From Pseudophaeobacter leonis (GTDB lineage Bacteria; Pseudomonadota; Alphaproteobacteria; Rhodobacterales; Rhodobacteraceae), in the NCBI RefSeq assembly GCF_002087335.1, contig NZ_MWVJ01000021.1:21539-85538 (forward strand): DNA of 64,000 nucleotides, in the 5' to 3' direction. A model generated the notes under the pieces. The model made no database searches. It saw nothing but the letters and a program-made list of their open reading frames with translations, and was not told the DNA's origin. The position numbers and the translations under genes are program-made. Shown piece by piece: positions 49,838 to 60,085 of the stretch; within the stretch, counting starts at the first letter, position 1, and each line of letters begins with the position of its first letter.

Positions 49838-49922
49838 CCGCGCCGCCCATTTGGGGCGGCGCCCGGCCCAAGGGGATCTGACCTCCTTCAGGAGGTCAGA
49901 TCTGCGCGGGAGAGCTCCCTTG
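49838..49922 (+). repeat. Dispersed convergent-intergenic element, copy F
   Basis: CGCCGCCC/GGGCGGCG stem-loop, then CCCGGCCCAA, a perfect 12-bp hairpin (GATCTGACCTCC, 49875-49886, with 49891-49902) and GCGCGGGAGAGCTCCC. Lies between the dgoK-like (+) and TIGR03084 (-) genes. Confidence 0.75.
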
Positions 49923-49983
49923 GCGCGTTTGCCTTTTGTGCGCGAACACACGCCCAACTGTCCCGCAGCTGTCCCGTAGCCGA

Positions 49984-50020
49984 CAGGCCCACTATCAGGC
50001 CCACTATCAAGCCCACTGAA
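49984..50020. repeat. 12-bp tandem repeat before TIGR03084 gene end
   Basis: Three units of CAGGCCCACTAT (last one diverged) in the convergent gap. Confidence 0.65.
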
Positions 50021-50034
50021 ACAAGCCCTGTGAA

Positions 50035-50829
50035 TCACGCCCTGTGACGCGCGCCCGGTGCAGGCGGTGTTTCAGCCGGGCCCGCAAAGCACTGGGCAAT
50101 CTCCATCCAGCGCCTGGCCCCAGGCCCCTTTGTCTCAAGATTGGTATCGGCAATATTGCGCACCTGCGTCACCACCTGGGCGAACTCAACTGCGGCCCCG
50201 CGCACCACATTGTCGTCCTGAGGCGTATTCCAGCTCCAGACCACCCCCGAAGGGCCGACCAGTTCAACAAAGGGCGCAGGCTCTGGCGCGGCTTCTTTCC
50301 GGTTCGCAAAGGTCCAGCCATAGGTCGAGACCCCGAGATGGGCGATATTGCGGATCCGGTCCGCCTCGACGCGCTCAATCCCCAAAAGATCAAAGACCTC
50401 CTGCCCGTGGGCCCAGGTTTCCATCTGGCGGGCGGTGATAGAGCTCAGCGCGCTCATGTCCGGTCCAACCCATTTCACCCGCCCCTTGGGACCCGCCTTG
50501 GCAAAAGCATCCGCGCAGCTTTCAGCCCCCGCCCGCCAGGCCTCAAACAGCGCCCGCCCCGAGAGCCCTTTTAGCCAGCCAAACTGACTTTGCAGGATCG
50601 TTTTGCCCGACTGCATTTCCGCCACGATGGGTCCGATAAAGGCGCCAAATTCCGCAGCCCCCTTAAGCGATGTCTCTGCAGCCACGTTAAAAAGATGCAG
50701 GTGGCCCAGCACGTGATCTATCGTCCAGTCCTTGAACTGCGTCACCCGGTGCAGATCCGCCTCTGGCAAATCCTCCAACACCCTAGCCAAGGCCTGGCTC
50801 TCCGCGCGGAAATCTTCCGATTGTTGCAT
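50035..50829 (-). CDS. TIGR03084-family DinB-like metal-binding protein
   Basis: The 264-residue protein resembles the TIGR03084 family, which has a DinB/mycothiol-maleylpyruvate isomerase-like four-helix metal site. Visible are FKDWTIDHVLGHLHLFN (candidate metal His, residues about 32-48), WVGPDMSALSSITARQMETWAHGQEVFD (residues about 120-147, in two parts) and NIAHLGVSTYGWTFANR. Members often sit beside acyl-CoA metabolism genes. Here the TetR gene and acyl-CoA dehydrogenase gene are divergent neighbours. Reaction unknown. The C-terminus has a Pro/Ala-rich tail. Confidence 0.8.
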   Translation of the reverse strand: MQQSEDFRAESQALARVLEDLPEADLHRVTQFKDWTIDHVLGHLHLFNVAAETSLKGAAEFGAFIGPIVAEMQSGKTILQSQFGWLKGLSGRALFEAWRAGAESCADAFAKAGPKGRVKWVGPDMSALSSITARQMETWAHGQEVFDLLGIERVEADRIRNIAHLGVSTYGWTFANRKEAAPEPAPFVELVGPSGVVWSWNTPQDDNVVRGAAVEFAQVVTQVRNIADTNLETKGPGARRWMEIAQCFAGPAETPPAPGARHRA

Positions 50830-50884
50830 GTCTCACTCCCTGTTTCGAACAAATGCCGCTGCGTCGGCCTGAATTCACATGATT

Positions 50885-50901
50885 GAACAGACTGACTGTT
50901 C
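50885..50901. promoter_or_regulatory. TetR operator candidate
   Basis: GAACAG-ACTGA-CTGTTC is a perfect 6-bp inverted repeat within the 102-base region between the divergent TIGR03084 and TetR starts, well placed for autoregulation and control of both units. Confidence 0.6.
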
Positions 50902-50931
50902 TGTTTTACGATTCGTGCAAAGGATAGGCTG

Positions 50932-51644
50932 ATGCGCACACGAACCGAAGACCAACCGAACGTCACCGGCAAAAGCCCCGCTGCAGCCTCTGACGCACCG
51001 GCACGCGGCAACTCTGCCCGCGTTGCCCGCACCCGTGGGCGCATCCTGGATGCGGTGATCACCAGCCTTGATGAGGTGGGCTATTCCGAATGTTCGATCA
51101 ATCGGGTGCAGACCCTGGCTGGGGTGTCTCGTGGTGCGCTCACGCATCACTTCCCCAACAAGGAAGAGATCATGGTGCAAACCCTTGAGCATCTTCTGGC
51201 GCCGGTGCGTGGCCCCTCTGCCCCCGGAGATGAGGCGAGGCTTTTGCACCCGTCACCGGACAGCCTCGACCTTCAGGATCAGCTGCATCAGCTGTGGCGG
51301 CGGGTGTTGATCCACCCGCGAAGGCCGCGCCCTGATGGAAATCCTGGTGGCCGCCCGCACCGACACCGCCCTCAGCGCCCGCATCACCCCCCCGCTTTGG
51401 GCCTATAATGACTATTTCAATCGCAATATCGCCCACCTCTATGAGGCCTGCGCGGGTCATGAGGATGAGCTGTCGCTGCTCTGGTCGATCTGCCGCAGCT
51501 TCATGCGCGGGCTGCACACCCAGACCCCCTATGAGCGCGACCCCGAAATCATTAACCAAGATGGTCGACCTCTTTGGCCGCATCATGGCGCCGCATCTGC
51601 TGTTGCGCCCCCCCTCAGACCCGCAGGAAGAGACCCCGGAATGA
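50932..51644 (+). CDS. TetR-family transcriptional regulator (two frame breaks)
   Basis: The HTH lies at residues about 33-80 (TRGRILDAVITSLDEVGYSECSI, read in two parts, then GVSRGALTHHFPNKEEI). One extra C near 51315 and one near 51556 break the frame. Removing them gives a continuous ligand-binding domain (REGRALMEILVAARTD, NDYFNRNIAHLYEACAG, KMVDLFGRIMAPHLLLR) ending at 51644, about 237 residues. The stop overlaps the acyl-CoA dehydrogenase start (ATGA), so the two are one operon. Ligand is probably an acyl-CoA, inferred from context. Confidence 0.82.
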
Positions 51645-52783
51645 TCAATCCCTTCGAGACCGAAGAGCGCCGCGCCTTTCGCTCCAGTCTCAGATCCTTT
51701 GTTGCACAGGAAATCCAACCCTATTGCGACGCCTGGGACGAGGCCGGGGCAGTGCCCTGGGAGCTGCATCAAAAAGCCGGAGCCCTTGGGGTCTGGGGCT
51801 TTGGTATCGATGAGAAATATGGCGGCCTTGGCTTTGACGACGCCTTTATGCGCGCGGCCTACTACGAAGAGATGGCCCGCTGCGGCACTGGCGGTGTATC
51901 GGCGGCGCTGAATGGCCGGACGATCTCGATCGACCCCATCGCCCGCCTGGCCAGCGACGCGATCAAGGACCGGGTGCTGGCGGATATCGTCGCCGGGCGC
52001 AGCGGCTCATCTCTGGGGGGGACAGAGCCCAGCGGGGGCTCTGATGTGGCCAATATCCGCACCTCGGCCCGGCGCGCGGGCGAGCACTGGGTTCTGAATG
52101 GGTCAAACACCTTCATCACCGGCGGCACGACCTCGGACTACTTTGTGATCCCGGCCCGCACCGGTGGCCCCGGTCTGGGCGGCATCTCTCTGTTCTTTGT
52201 TGAGGCCGAAATGGCCGGATTTTCGCGCAGTGCGCTGGACCGCAAGATGGGCTGGTGGTGTTCGGATCAGGCAACGCTGTTTTTTGATGACGTCAAGCTG
52301 CCTGCCAGCCACATGATGGGGCCTGAGAACACCGGCTTCCTTGCGGTGATGGAAAACTTCAACTTTGAGCGCGTCACGCTGATTGCCGGAATGCTGGGCA
52401 TGATGAAGACCTGTCTGGAGGACAGCATCGCCTGGGCCCAGACCCGTGAGACCTTTGGCAAACCCCTGATCCGCCATCAGGTCATCCGCCACAAGATCGC
52501 AGATATGTCAGCACGTATTGATGCCGTAGAGGCGTTGCAGAACCAGATCTGCTGGAACATCAACCAGGGCACAATGCCGGTGGCCGAAATCTGCAAGGCA
52601 AAGGTCTTTACCTCCAAGGCCTGCGAGTTCTGCGCCTCTGAGGCCATGCAGATCATGGGCGGCGCGGGCTATCTGCGCGGCAACCGGATCGAGCGGATCT
52701 ACCGGGAGGTCAAAGTCATGGCCATTGGCGGCGGCTCTGAAGAGATCATGCGCGACCTTGCCGTGCGCCAGATGGGGCTATGA
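51641..52783 (+). CDS. Acyl-CoA dehydrogenase
   Basis: The 380-residue FAD enzyme oxidises an acyl-CoA to the 2-enoyl-CoA. It has the N-terminal helical domain, the FAD/substrate stretch LGGTEPSGGSDVANIRT and NGSNTFITGG (residues about 122-158), and the C-terminal QTRETFGKPL, QIMGGAGYLRGNRIERIYREV and MAIGGGSEEIMRDL. Start ATG 51641 overlaps the TetR stop and gives the normal N-terminus INPFETEERRAF. Substrate chain length cannot be told. The frame is intact. Confidence 0.92.
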   Translation: MINPFETEERRAFRSSLRSFVAQEIQPYCDAWDEAGAVPWELHQKAGALGVWGFGIDEKYGGLGFDDAFMRAAYYEEMARCGTGGVSAALNGRTISIDPIARLASDAIKDRVLADIVAGRSGSSLGGTEPSGGSDVANIRTSARRAGEHWVLNGSNTFITGGTTSDYFVIPARTGGPGLGGISLFFVEAEMAGFSRSALDRKMGWWCSDQATLFFDDVKLPASHMMGPENTGFLAVMENFNFERVTLIAGMLGMMKTCLEDSIAWAQTRETFGKPLIRHQVIRHKIADMSARIDAVEALQNQICWNINQGTMPVAEICKAKVFTSKACEFCASEAMQIMGGAGYLRGNRIERIYREVKVMAIGGGSEEIMRDLAVRQMGL

Positions 52784-52801
52784 GCGCGCCCTCAGACCGG
52801 A

Positions 52802-52870
52802 ATAATCAGACTGGCATAATCAGACTGGCGTAATCAGACTGGCGTAATCAGCCCAGTGTAATCAGACCGG
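52802..52870. repeat. 14-bp tandem repeat downstream of acyl-CoA dehydrogenase
   Basis: Nearly five units of RTAATCAGACTGGC, the first three almost identical and the last two diverged. Intergenic, with a period not divisible by three. Confidence 0.85.
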
Positions 52871-52875
52871 GGCAC

Positions 52876-52977
52876 TCAGCCCTCGGAGATCGCTTTGAAG
52901 GCGCGGCCGGCGGCCTCGAAATTGCGCGACAACGGTGCTGTCAGTTTTGATTGCGCCGAATACCATCGGTCAGAGAT
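52876..52977 (-). pseudogene. Possible C-terminal gene remnant
   Basis: A 33-codon open stretch ends at a TGA (52878-52876). It reads as plausible coding sequence (LTAPLSRNFEAAGRAFKAIS) with GC-rich third positions, but it has a stop just upstream (TAA, 52980-52978) and no start or ribosome site. It may be the 3' end of a lost gene, flanked by tandem repeats on both sides. I cannot name the family. Confidence 0.3.
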
Positions 52978-52981
52978 TTAA

Positions 52982-53011
52982 GCGTCTGGCATCTAGGCGT
53001 CTGGCATCTAG
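52982..53011. repeat. 15-bp tandem duplication
   Basis: Two identical copies of GCGTCTGGCATCTAG immediately before the thioesterase gene end. Confidence 0.8.
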
Positions 53012-53020
53012 GCACCTGAT

Positions 53021-53530
53021 TCAGCCCCGACGGATCCCCAGGCTTGCCCCCAATTGACTGGGCCGGGGCAACGGTGCGTGATCGGCCAGCAGCCGCGCCA
53101 GACGCCGTTGCAGCCAGGCAGGAAAGGCAACGCTGCGGGCGCTCTTGTGGTGAACATGCATCGCCAGAACCTCCTGCGTCGCGCAGACCTGACCCTCCAC
53201 CGATAGTTCGCTCCAGAAATGCACCCTTTTGTGATCATGATCAATAAGCAGAAAAGACACCTCAAAGGCCTGCCCGACCTTCAGTTCCCGCAGGAACTGG
53301 AATTGGGATTGCAACACATATAGCCCCTGCCCCGAGGCCCGCACATGGCGCTCACCATTGCCGATATGGGCGACAAATATCTGTTCAATCGCCCGACCAA
53401 AAGCCACGCCATAATAGCCGACATTCATGTGCCCGTTGTAGTCGATCCACTCGGGCAGAACCTGCTGCGCGTCGACTGCAATTGGGGCCGGATAGGGGCC
53501 GTCATGCCCATCAATAGGAGTTGTGGTCAT
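53021..53530 (-). CDS. Acyl-CoA thioesterase-like hotdog protein
   Basis: A 169-residue hotdog-fold protein. The N-terminal EWIDYNGHMNVGYY (residues about 27-40) is the conserved DYNGHMN region of the carnitine-operon/4HBT-type thioesterases, and the later LRELKVGQAFEVSFLLIDHDHKRVHFW (in two parts) gives the central sheet. It would hydrolyse an acyl-CoA thioester in the cytoplasm. It is convergent with the acyl-CoA dehydrogenase gene. Substrate unknown. The frame is intact. Confidence 0.82.
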   Translation of the reverse strand: MTTTPIDGHDGPYPAPIAVDAQQVLPEWIDYNGHMNVGYYGVAFGRAIEQIFVAHIGNGERHVRASGQGLYVLQSQFQFLRELKVGQAFEVSFLLIDHDHKRVHFWSELSVEGQVCATQEVLAMHVHHKSARSVAFPAWLQRRLARLLADHAPLPRPSQLGASLGIRRG

Positions 53531-53677
53531 CTGAGCGCCGTCCTCTTTTGCCGTGCCGTAGCTGCCCCCAACAAAAGCACGGCGCCCTGGCCCAGGGCAA
53601 AGAGAATCGTCGCGTCACTTTTTGCACGCAGCACAGTCGTAACAACAGCTTAGGCGGCAGCGGGCAAGAGTAAGTGA

Positions 53678-54804
53678 TCAGCGCAGTCGGGCGGTCTTGA
53701 ACAGCCGGATCTTCAGGCCGCCATGCGCCACAGGAGCGCCCTGTGGCAAAAACGTAAGGCCTGTTGCCTTGGCCAGCCCGGCCTCGCTGGTGACAATGCC
53801 AACGCGCCAGCCGGAAAAGCGCTCCATCAGGGTTTTGCCCAGCGCGCCGTAAAGGGCAAACAGCAGTTTTTTGTTGCCGATCCGTGCGCCATAAGGCGGG
53901 TTGACAATAACCAGCCCCGGCGGGCCTTCCGGGGGCATCAGATCGCTGATCGCCTGCACCTTGAAACGGGTGCAGCCCGCCACGCCAGCCCGCTCGGCGT
54001 TGTTTGTTGCCATGTCCACAGCACCCGCATTGCGGTCCGAGCCAAAGAAGCTGAGGCCCTGCATATCGATGTGCTGCGGCGTAAGTTCTGCCTTCAGCGC
54101 CTCATAGGCGGCGGCGTCAAAACTGGCCATCTGTTCAAAGGCAAAACTGCGGCTGCGCCCCGGCACCAGCCCAAGCGCGATCTCGGCCGCCTCGATCACA
54201 AAAGTGCCCGAGCCACACATTGGGTCCACCACCGGCTCTACCCCGTCAAAGCCACAGTCACGCAGGAACAGCGCTGCGAGGTTTTCGCGCATCGGCGCCT
54301 TGCCAACGGCCGATTTATGGCCCCGCTTGTGCAGCCCCTCACCCGAGGTGTCGATACTGAACTGACAGTTGTTGTCGTCGATCCGCAGCTTGAGCGTCAG
54401 CGCCGCGTCTTTAGAGATCGTGGCGCCAAATGTCTCTACCAGAGCCGTCTCGATACGCTGCGCGGCAGCCCCGGCATGGTAGATCTTGGATTTCTTGTTG
54501 GTGGAGACCTCGACCTTCAACGGCACGTCGCGGCGCAGCACATCTCCCCAGGGAAATTTGCGCGCCCGCTTGCCCAGCTGCGCCAGATGGAAGGCACGGA
54601 ACTCACCGATCCGGGCCAGCACCCGGGCAGCACCGCGCAGGGAGAGATTGGCCCGCCAGACCTCGCGCCAGTCGCCCTTACGGTGACACCGCCGGGCACG
54701 GATTTGGCTGCAGCAAAACCGGCCTCGCGGGCCTCGGCCAGCAGGGCGGCCTCCAGTCCGGGGGCTGCGGTCAGGAAGATCTCAAATGTGTCTAAATCGC
54801 TCAT
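53678..54804 (-). CDS. RlmL-type 23S rRNA guanine-N2 methyltransferase (frame break)
   Basis: Class I RNA methyltransferase with an N-terminal THUMP domain (DTFEIFLTAAPGLEAALLAEA; then KFPWGDVLRRDVPLKVEVSTNKSK-type region) and a Rossmann SAM domain (VDPMCGSGTFVIEAAEIALG, FGSDRNAGAV, catalytic VNPPYGARIG at about residue 300). A base is missing near 54681; restoring it joins GGVTV to KGDWREVWRANLSLRG. The length of about 376 residues matches the RlmL half of E. coli RlmKL, without the RlmK domain. Modifies 23S rRNA by analogy. Confidence 0.85.
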
Positions 54805-54985
54805 GACGTCTCATACCCGGCTTTGCGCCCCCCGGCGATGGTTATTTTGCGCCCCGGCTCAGCCTGGGCACAAAACAGTGATGCCGCATTGCGGCAAAGG
54901 TTTTGCCCCAAAAGGAGTCGCTCTCGCGGCCCCGAAGGCCGAAAAACAAGGCAGAAATAATACCTTTATTTCACCAGGTTAGATT

Positions 54986-55005
54986 CAAACTAAATTTTTA
55001 GTTTG
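54986..55005. promoter_or_regulatory. Perfect palindrome upstream of glycerol ABC operon
   Basis: CAAACTAAA-TT-TTTAGTTTG is a perfect 20-base palindrome ending next to TTGACA (55003-55008) and 87 bases before glpV. It is a strong operator candidate for the operon's regulator, possibly DeoR, GntR or LacI type; none is adjacent upstream. Confidence 0.6.
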
Positions 55006-55091
55006 ACAACTGTGACGCCAATATGAAACCTAAATGCCAGTCAGGTGCGAGAGAGCGTAGCTGGCTTTACAGACTTTTAGGGAGGGAAAAG

Positions 55092-56824
<1,733 letters not shown>

Positions 56825-56836
56825 CCCCTCCTCCCC

Positions 56837-56908
56837 GTCGGGCCTGATCCCCAATTGGTGTCTGGCCCGACACCTGCCCCGAGATAGTGCCATAGCAGTG
56901 TTTCGGGG
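56837..56908 (+). terminator. Twin hairpins between glpV and glpS
   Basis: GTCGGGCC/GGCCCGAC (56837-56844, 56864-56871) and CCCCGA/TCGGGG (56877-56882, 56903-56908), followed by a CT-rich run. Likely partial terminator or mRNA-stabilising element. Confidence 0.55.
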
Positions 56909-57003
56909 CTCTTTCTCCCCTACGGAACTACAGACCTGAGGCCCGGCAACACGCGTTTTGACAGCATGTGGTGCGGGCCCAGTTGCCGGAAAGTCAAATA
57001 ACG

Positions 57004-58094
57004 ATGGCACTTGAATTAAGAAACGTGACCAAGCGCGTCGGCGCGATCGAGCATATCAAGGACACCTCCCTGGTGCTGGAACCCGGTCACTTTAACGTCC
57101 TGTTGGGCGCCACCGGGTCGGGCAAGACCTCATTGATCAAACTGATGGCCGGGCTGGACCCCATGGCCAGCGGTCAGGTGCTGATGGAGGGCGAGGATGT
57201 CTCGCGGCTCAGCACGCAGAAGCGCAATATCAGTCTGGTGCACCAGTTTTTCATCAACTACCCCCATATGACGGTCTACGAGAACATCGCCTCGCCGCTA
57301 AAAGTGGCTGGAATGGCGAAGTCCGAGATCGAAGATCGCGTCGCCGAGGCGGCCGAGATCCTGCAGCTGAAACCCATGTTGCACCGTCGCCCGCATGAGC
57401 TGTCTGGCGGCCAGCAGCAACGCTGTGCCCTGGCCCGCGCCATTGCCAAGGAAAGCCGCGCTGTGTTTCTGGACGAGCCGCTTGCCAACCTGGACTACAA
57501 GCTGCGCGAAGAGCTGCGCGACCAGCTGCCCGAGCTGTTTGCCGGACGGGGCGCCGTGGTGGTCTATGCCACATCAGAGCCCGAAGAGGCCCTGCTGCTC
57601 GGCGGCAAAACCGCCTTGATGCGCGATGGCCGCGTCACCCAGTTTGGCCCCACCGCCGAAATCTACCGCGACCCCGGCAATCTGGATGCGGCGCGGGTGT
57701 TTTCGGATCCGCCCATCAACACCGCAACCGTGACCAAACAGGGCAGCACCGCCCGCATGAGCGCCACTGTGCAGTGGCAGCTGGACGGCGCCGCGGCTGG
57801 CCTGAGCGATGGCACCTATGCGATCGCCATCCGCCCCTATCACGTCCTGCCCAGAGCCAGCGACAAGGCCTCGGTGCGCCTTGATGGCCGGGTACAGGTC
57901 ACAGAGCTGTCCGGCTCTGAAAGTTCGCGCATTTCGCCCTTGGACTGGCGGGTACCGCCGGCGGGGGACAGCACCCCAACTGGGTGTCTCTGTCGGCCGG
58001 GGTTCACCCCTACGAGATTGGTGAGATGCATGATTTCTACATGGACCCTTCGGCGTGCTACTTCTTTGCACCCGACGGCTCCCGCGCAGCCTGA
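57004..58094 (+). CDS. glpS: Glycerol ABC transporter ATP-binding protein GlpS (frame break)
   Basis: ABC ATPase with Walker A GATGSGKTS (residues about 36-44), intact signature LSGGQQQR (about 135-142) and Walker B VFLDEPLANLD. At the H-loop position the protein reads YATSEPEEA, so Ser replaces the usual His. The C-terminal regulatory domain is broken near 57926 by loss of one base; restoring it yields AHFALGLAG, WVSLSAGVHPYEIGEMHDFYMDP and a stop at 58094. It pairs with GlpT, which has the opposite defects. The glpT ATG lies 11 bases downstream. Confidence 0.9.
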
Positions 58095-58105
58095 GGCCCC
58101 CATCA

Positions 58106-59212
58106 ATGGCAAAAATTACACTCTCCAAGCTGCGGCACAGCTATTTCCCCACGCCCAAATCGCCATCAGACTATGCGCTGAAGGAGATTGATCTCGACTG
58201 GAGCGACGGCGGTGCCTATGCGCTGCTCGGCCCCTCTGGCTGTGGTAAATCCACCCTGCTGAATATCATCTCGGGGCTACTGGGGCCCTCCGAGCGCCAG
58301 ATCCTGTTTGACGGTCAAGACGTCACTGACCTGCCGCCGGATCAGCGCAATATTGCGCAGGTGTTTCAGTTCCCGGTGATCTACGACACCATGACGGTCT
58401 ACGACAATCTGGCCTTCCCGCTGCGCAATCGTGGCCGCGATGAAGACACGGTTCGCGCCCGTGTCATGGACATCGCTGAGATGCTCGAAGTCACCGAGAT
58501 GCTGGACCAAAAGGCCGCTGGCCTCACGCCTGATAACAAGCAAAAGATCTCGATGGGGCGCGGATTGGTGCGCGAAGACGTCAATGTGGTGATGTTTGAC
58601 GAGCCGCTGACGGTGATTGACCCGCATCTGAAATGGAAGCTGCGTTCAAAACTGAAAGAGCTGCACCAGCGCGTCAAAGCCACCATGATCTTCGTCACAC
58701 ACGACCAAACAGAGGCGCTGACCTTTGCCGATCAGGTGGTGGTGATGCAGGACGGCGAAGTGGTGCAGATCGGCACCCCGGTCGAGCTGTTCGAGCGTCC
58801 GGCGCATACGTTTGTCGGCCACTTCATCGGCTCCCCTGGGATGAACATCCTGCCCTGTACCCTGCAGGACGGCTCGGCCCGGTTTGGCGATCATGCCATC
58901 GCCCTCGAAGGGCCCATTCGGGGTGAGGCAATTGGCAAAACCGAGATCGGCATCCGCCCCGAGTTTGTCTCGCTTGCGGACAGCGGCCTGGCGGCGACCG
59001 TCACCAAAGTCTCGGATGTGGGGCGTCATACCGTGGTGGAATGCCATGCCAATGGCAGCCGCATCAATGCCGTGGTTGAGGGCGCAGGCTCTGAAACCAC
59101 ACCTGAAAAAGGGGCTTCGGTTCATCTTGATTTCCGCCGGGATCAAACCCGGCTTTATGTGGACGGCTGGCTGGCCAGTGATCCCGAAACGGCTGTGGAG
59201 GCGGTGCAATGA
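58106..59212 (+). CDS. glpT: Glycerol ABC transporter ATP-binding protein GlpT
   Basis: A 368-residue ABC ATPase with Walker A GPSGCGKST, Q-loop VFQFPVIYDTMTVYDNLAFPL (two parts), Walker B VVMFDEPLTVIDP and intact H-loop VTHDQTEAL. The signature is degenerate: LTPDNKQKIS occupies the LSGGQ position. A TOBE-like C-terminal domain follows (GIRPEFVSLADSG). The frame is intact. Together with GlpS it should form one normal and one degenerate ATP site. Its stop overlaps the glpP start (ATGA). Confidence 0.92.
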   Translation: MAKITLSKLRHSYFPTPKSPSDYALKEIDLDWSDGGAYALLGPSGCGKSTLLNIISGLLGPSERQILFDGQDVTDLPPDQRNIAQVFQFPVIYDTMTVYDNLAFPLRNRGRDEDTVRARVMDIAEMLEVTEMLDQKAAGLTPDNKQKISMGRGLVREDVNVVMFDEPLTVIDPHLKWKLRSKLKELHQRVKATMIFVTHDQTEALTFADQVVVMQDGEVVQIGTPVELFERPAHTFVGHFIGSPGMNILPCTLQDGSARFGDHAIALEGPIRGEAIGKTEIGIRPEFVSLADSGLAATVTKVSDVGRHTVVECHANGSRINAVVEGAGSETTPEKGASVHLDFRRDQTRLYVDGWLASDPETAVEAVQ

Positions 59213-60072
59213 AAACCGAAAACCCAAAAAGACTGGTTCTTTGTGCTGCCGGTGCTGATCCGGTGGCCTTTAACGCGCTGATCCCAATGATGACAGTGGT
59301 GAACTACTCGGTGCAGGAAACCTTTGGCGACAATGTGTTTTTCTGGCAGGGTCTGGACTGGTTCGAGCAGATCCTGCGCTCTGAACGCTTTCATGCCGCC
59401 CTTGGCCGTCAGTTCCTGTTCACCTTTTTGATCCTGATCATCGAAGTGCCGCTGGGCATTGCCATTGCGCTGTCGATGCCGCGCAAGGGGTTCTGGGTGC
59501 CGGTTTGCCTCGTCACTATGGCGCTGCCCATGCTAATCCCCTGGAACGTTGTCGGCGCGATGTGGAACATCTTTACCCTGCCTGACATTGGCCTGCTGGG
59601 CTATTTCCTCAACCACGTGCTGGGCGTCTCTTATGACATGACGCAGAACCCCTTTGCGGCCTGGGTCACCATCATCACCATGGATGTATGGCACTGGACC
59701 TCACTGGTGGTGCTGCTGGCCTATGCCGGTCTCGTGTCGATCCCCGACGCCTATTATCAGGCCGCGAAAATCGACGGTGCCTCAAACTGGGCGGTGTTCC
59801 GGTTCATTCAGCTGCCAAAGATGAAGACCGTGCTGACCATCGCTATCCTGTTGCGGTTTATGGACAGTTTCAACATCTACACCGAGCCCTTTGTGCTCAC
59901 CGGTGGCGGCCCTGGCAACTCGACAACCCTGCTGTCGATTGATCTGGTTAAAATCGCTCTGGGTCAGTTCGACCTTGGTCCTGCCGCCGCTATGTCGCTC
60001 ATCTACTTTGCAATCACGCTTTTGGTCTCCTGGCTGTTTTACACGCTGATGACCAAAGACGACCTGAATTAA
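59209..60072 (+). CDS. glpP: Glycerol ABC transporter permease GlpP (compensating frame shifts)
   Basis: A 287-residue inner-membrane permease of the sugar/glycerol type, with about six hydrophobic helices and the EAA-like loop YYQAAKIDGASNWAVFRFIQLP (residues about 183-205, two parts). Between 59230 and 59261 an extra A and a missing base shift the frame for about 10 codons. The frame beside it reads DWFFVLPVLI, the expected first transmembrane helix, so the literal N-terminus (RLVLCAAGADP) is wrong. The rest is intact. Confidence 0.9.
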   Translation: MKTENPKRLVLCAAGADPVAFNALIPMMTVVNYSVQETFGDNVFFWQGLDWFEQILRSERFHAALGRQFLFTFLILIIEVPLGIAIALSMPRKGFWVPVCLVTMALPMLIPWNVVGAMWNIFTLPDIGLLGYFLNHVLGVSYDMTQNPFAAWVTIITMDVWHWTSLVVLLAYAGLVSIPDAYYQAAKIDGASNWAVFRFIQLPKMKTVLTIAILLRFMDSFNIYTEPFVLTGGGPGNSTTLLSIDLVKIALGQFDLGPAAAMSLIYFAITLLVSWLFYTLMTKDDLN

Positions 60073-60085
60073 GGAGGGGTTTGCC

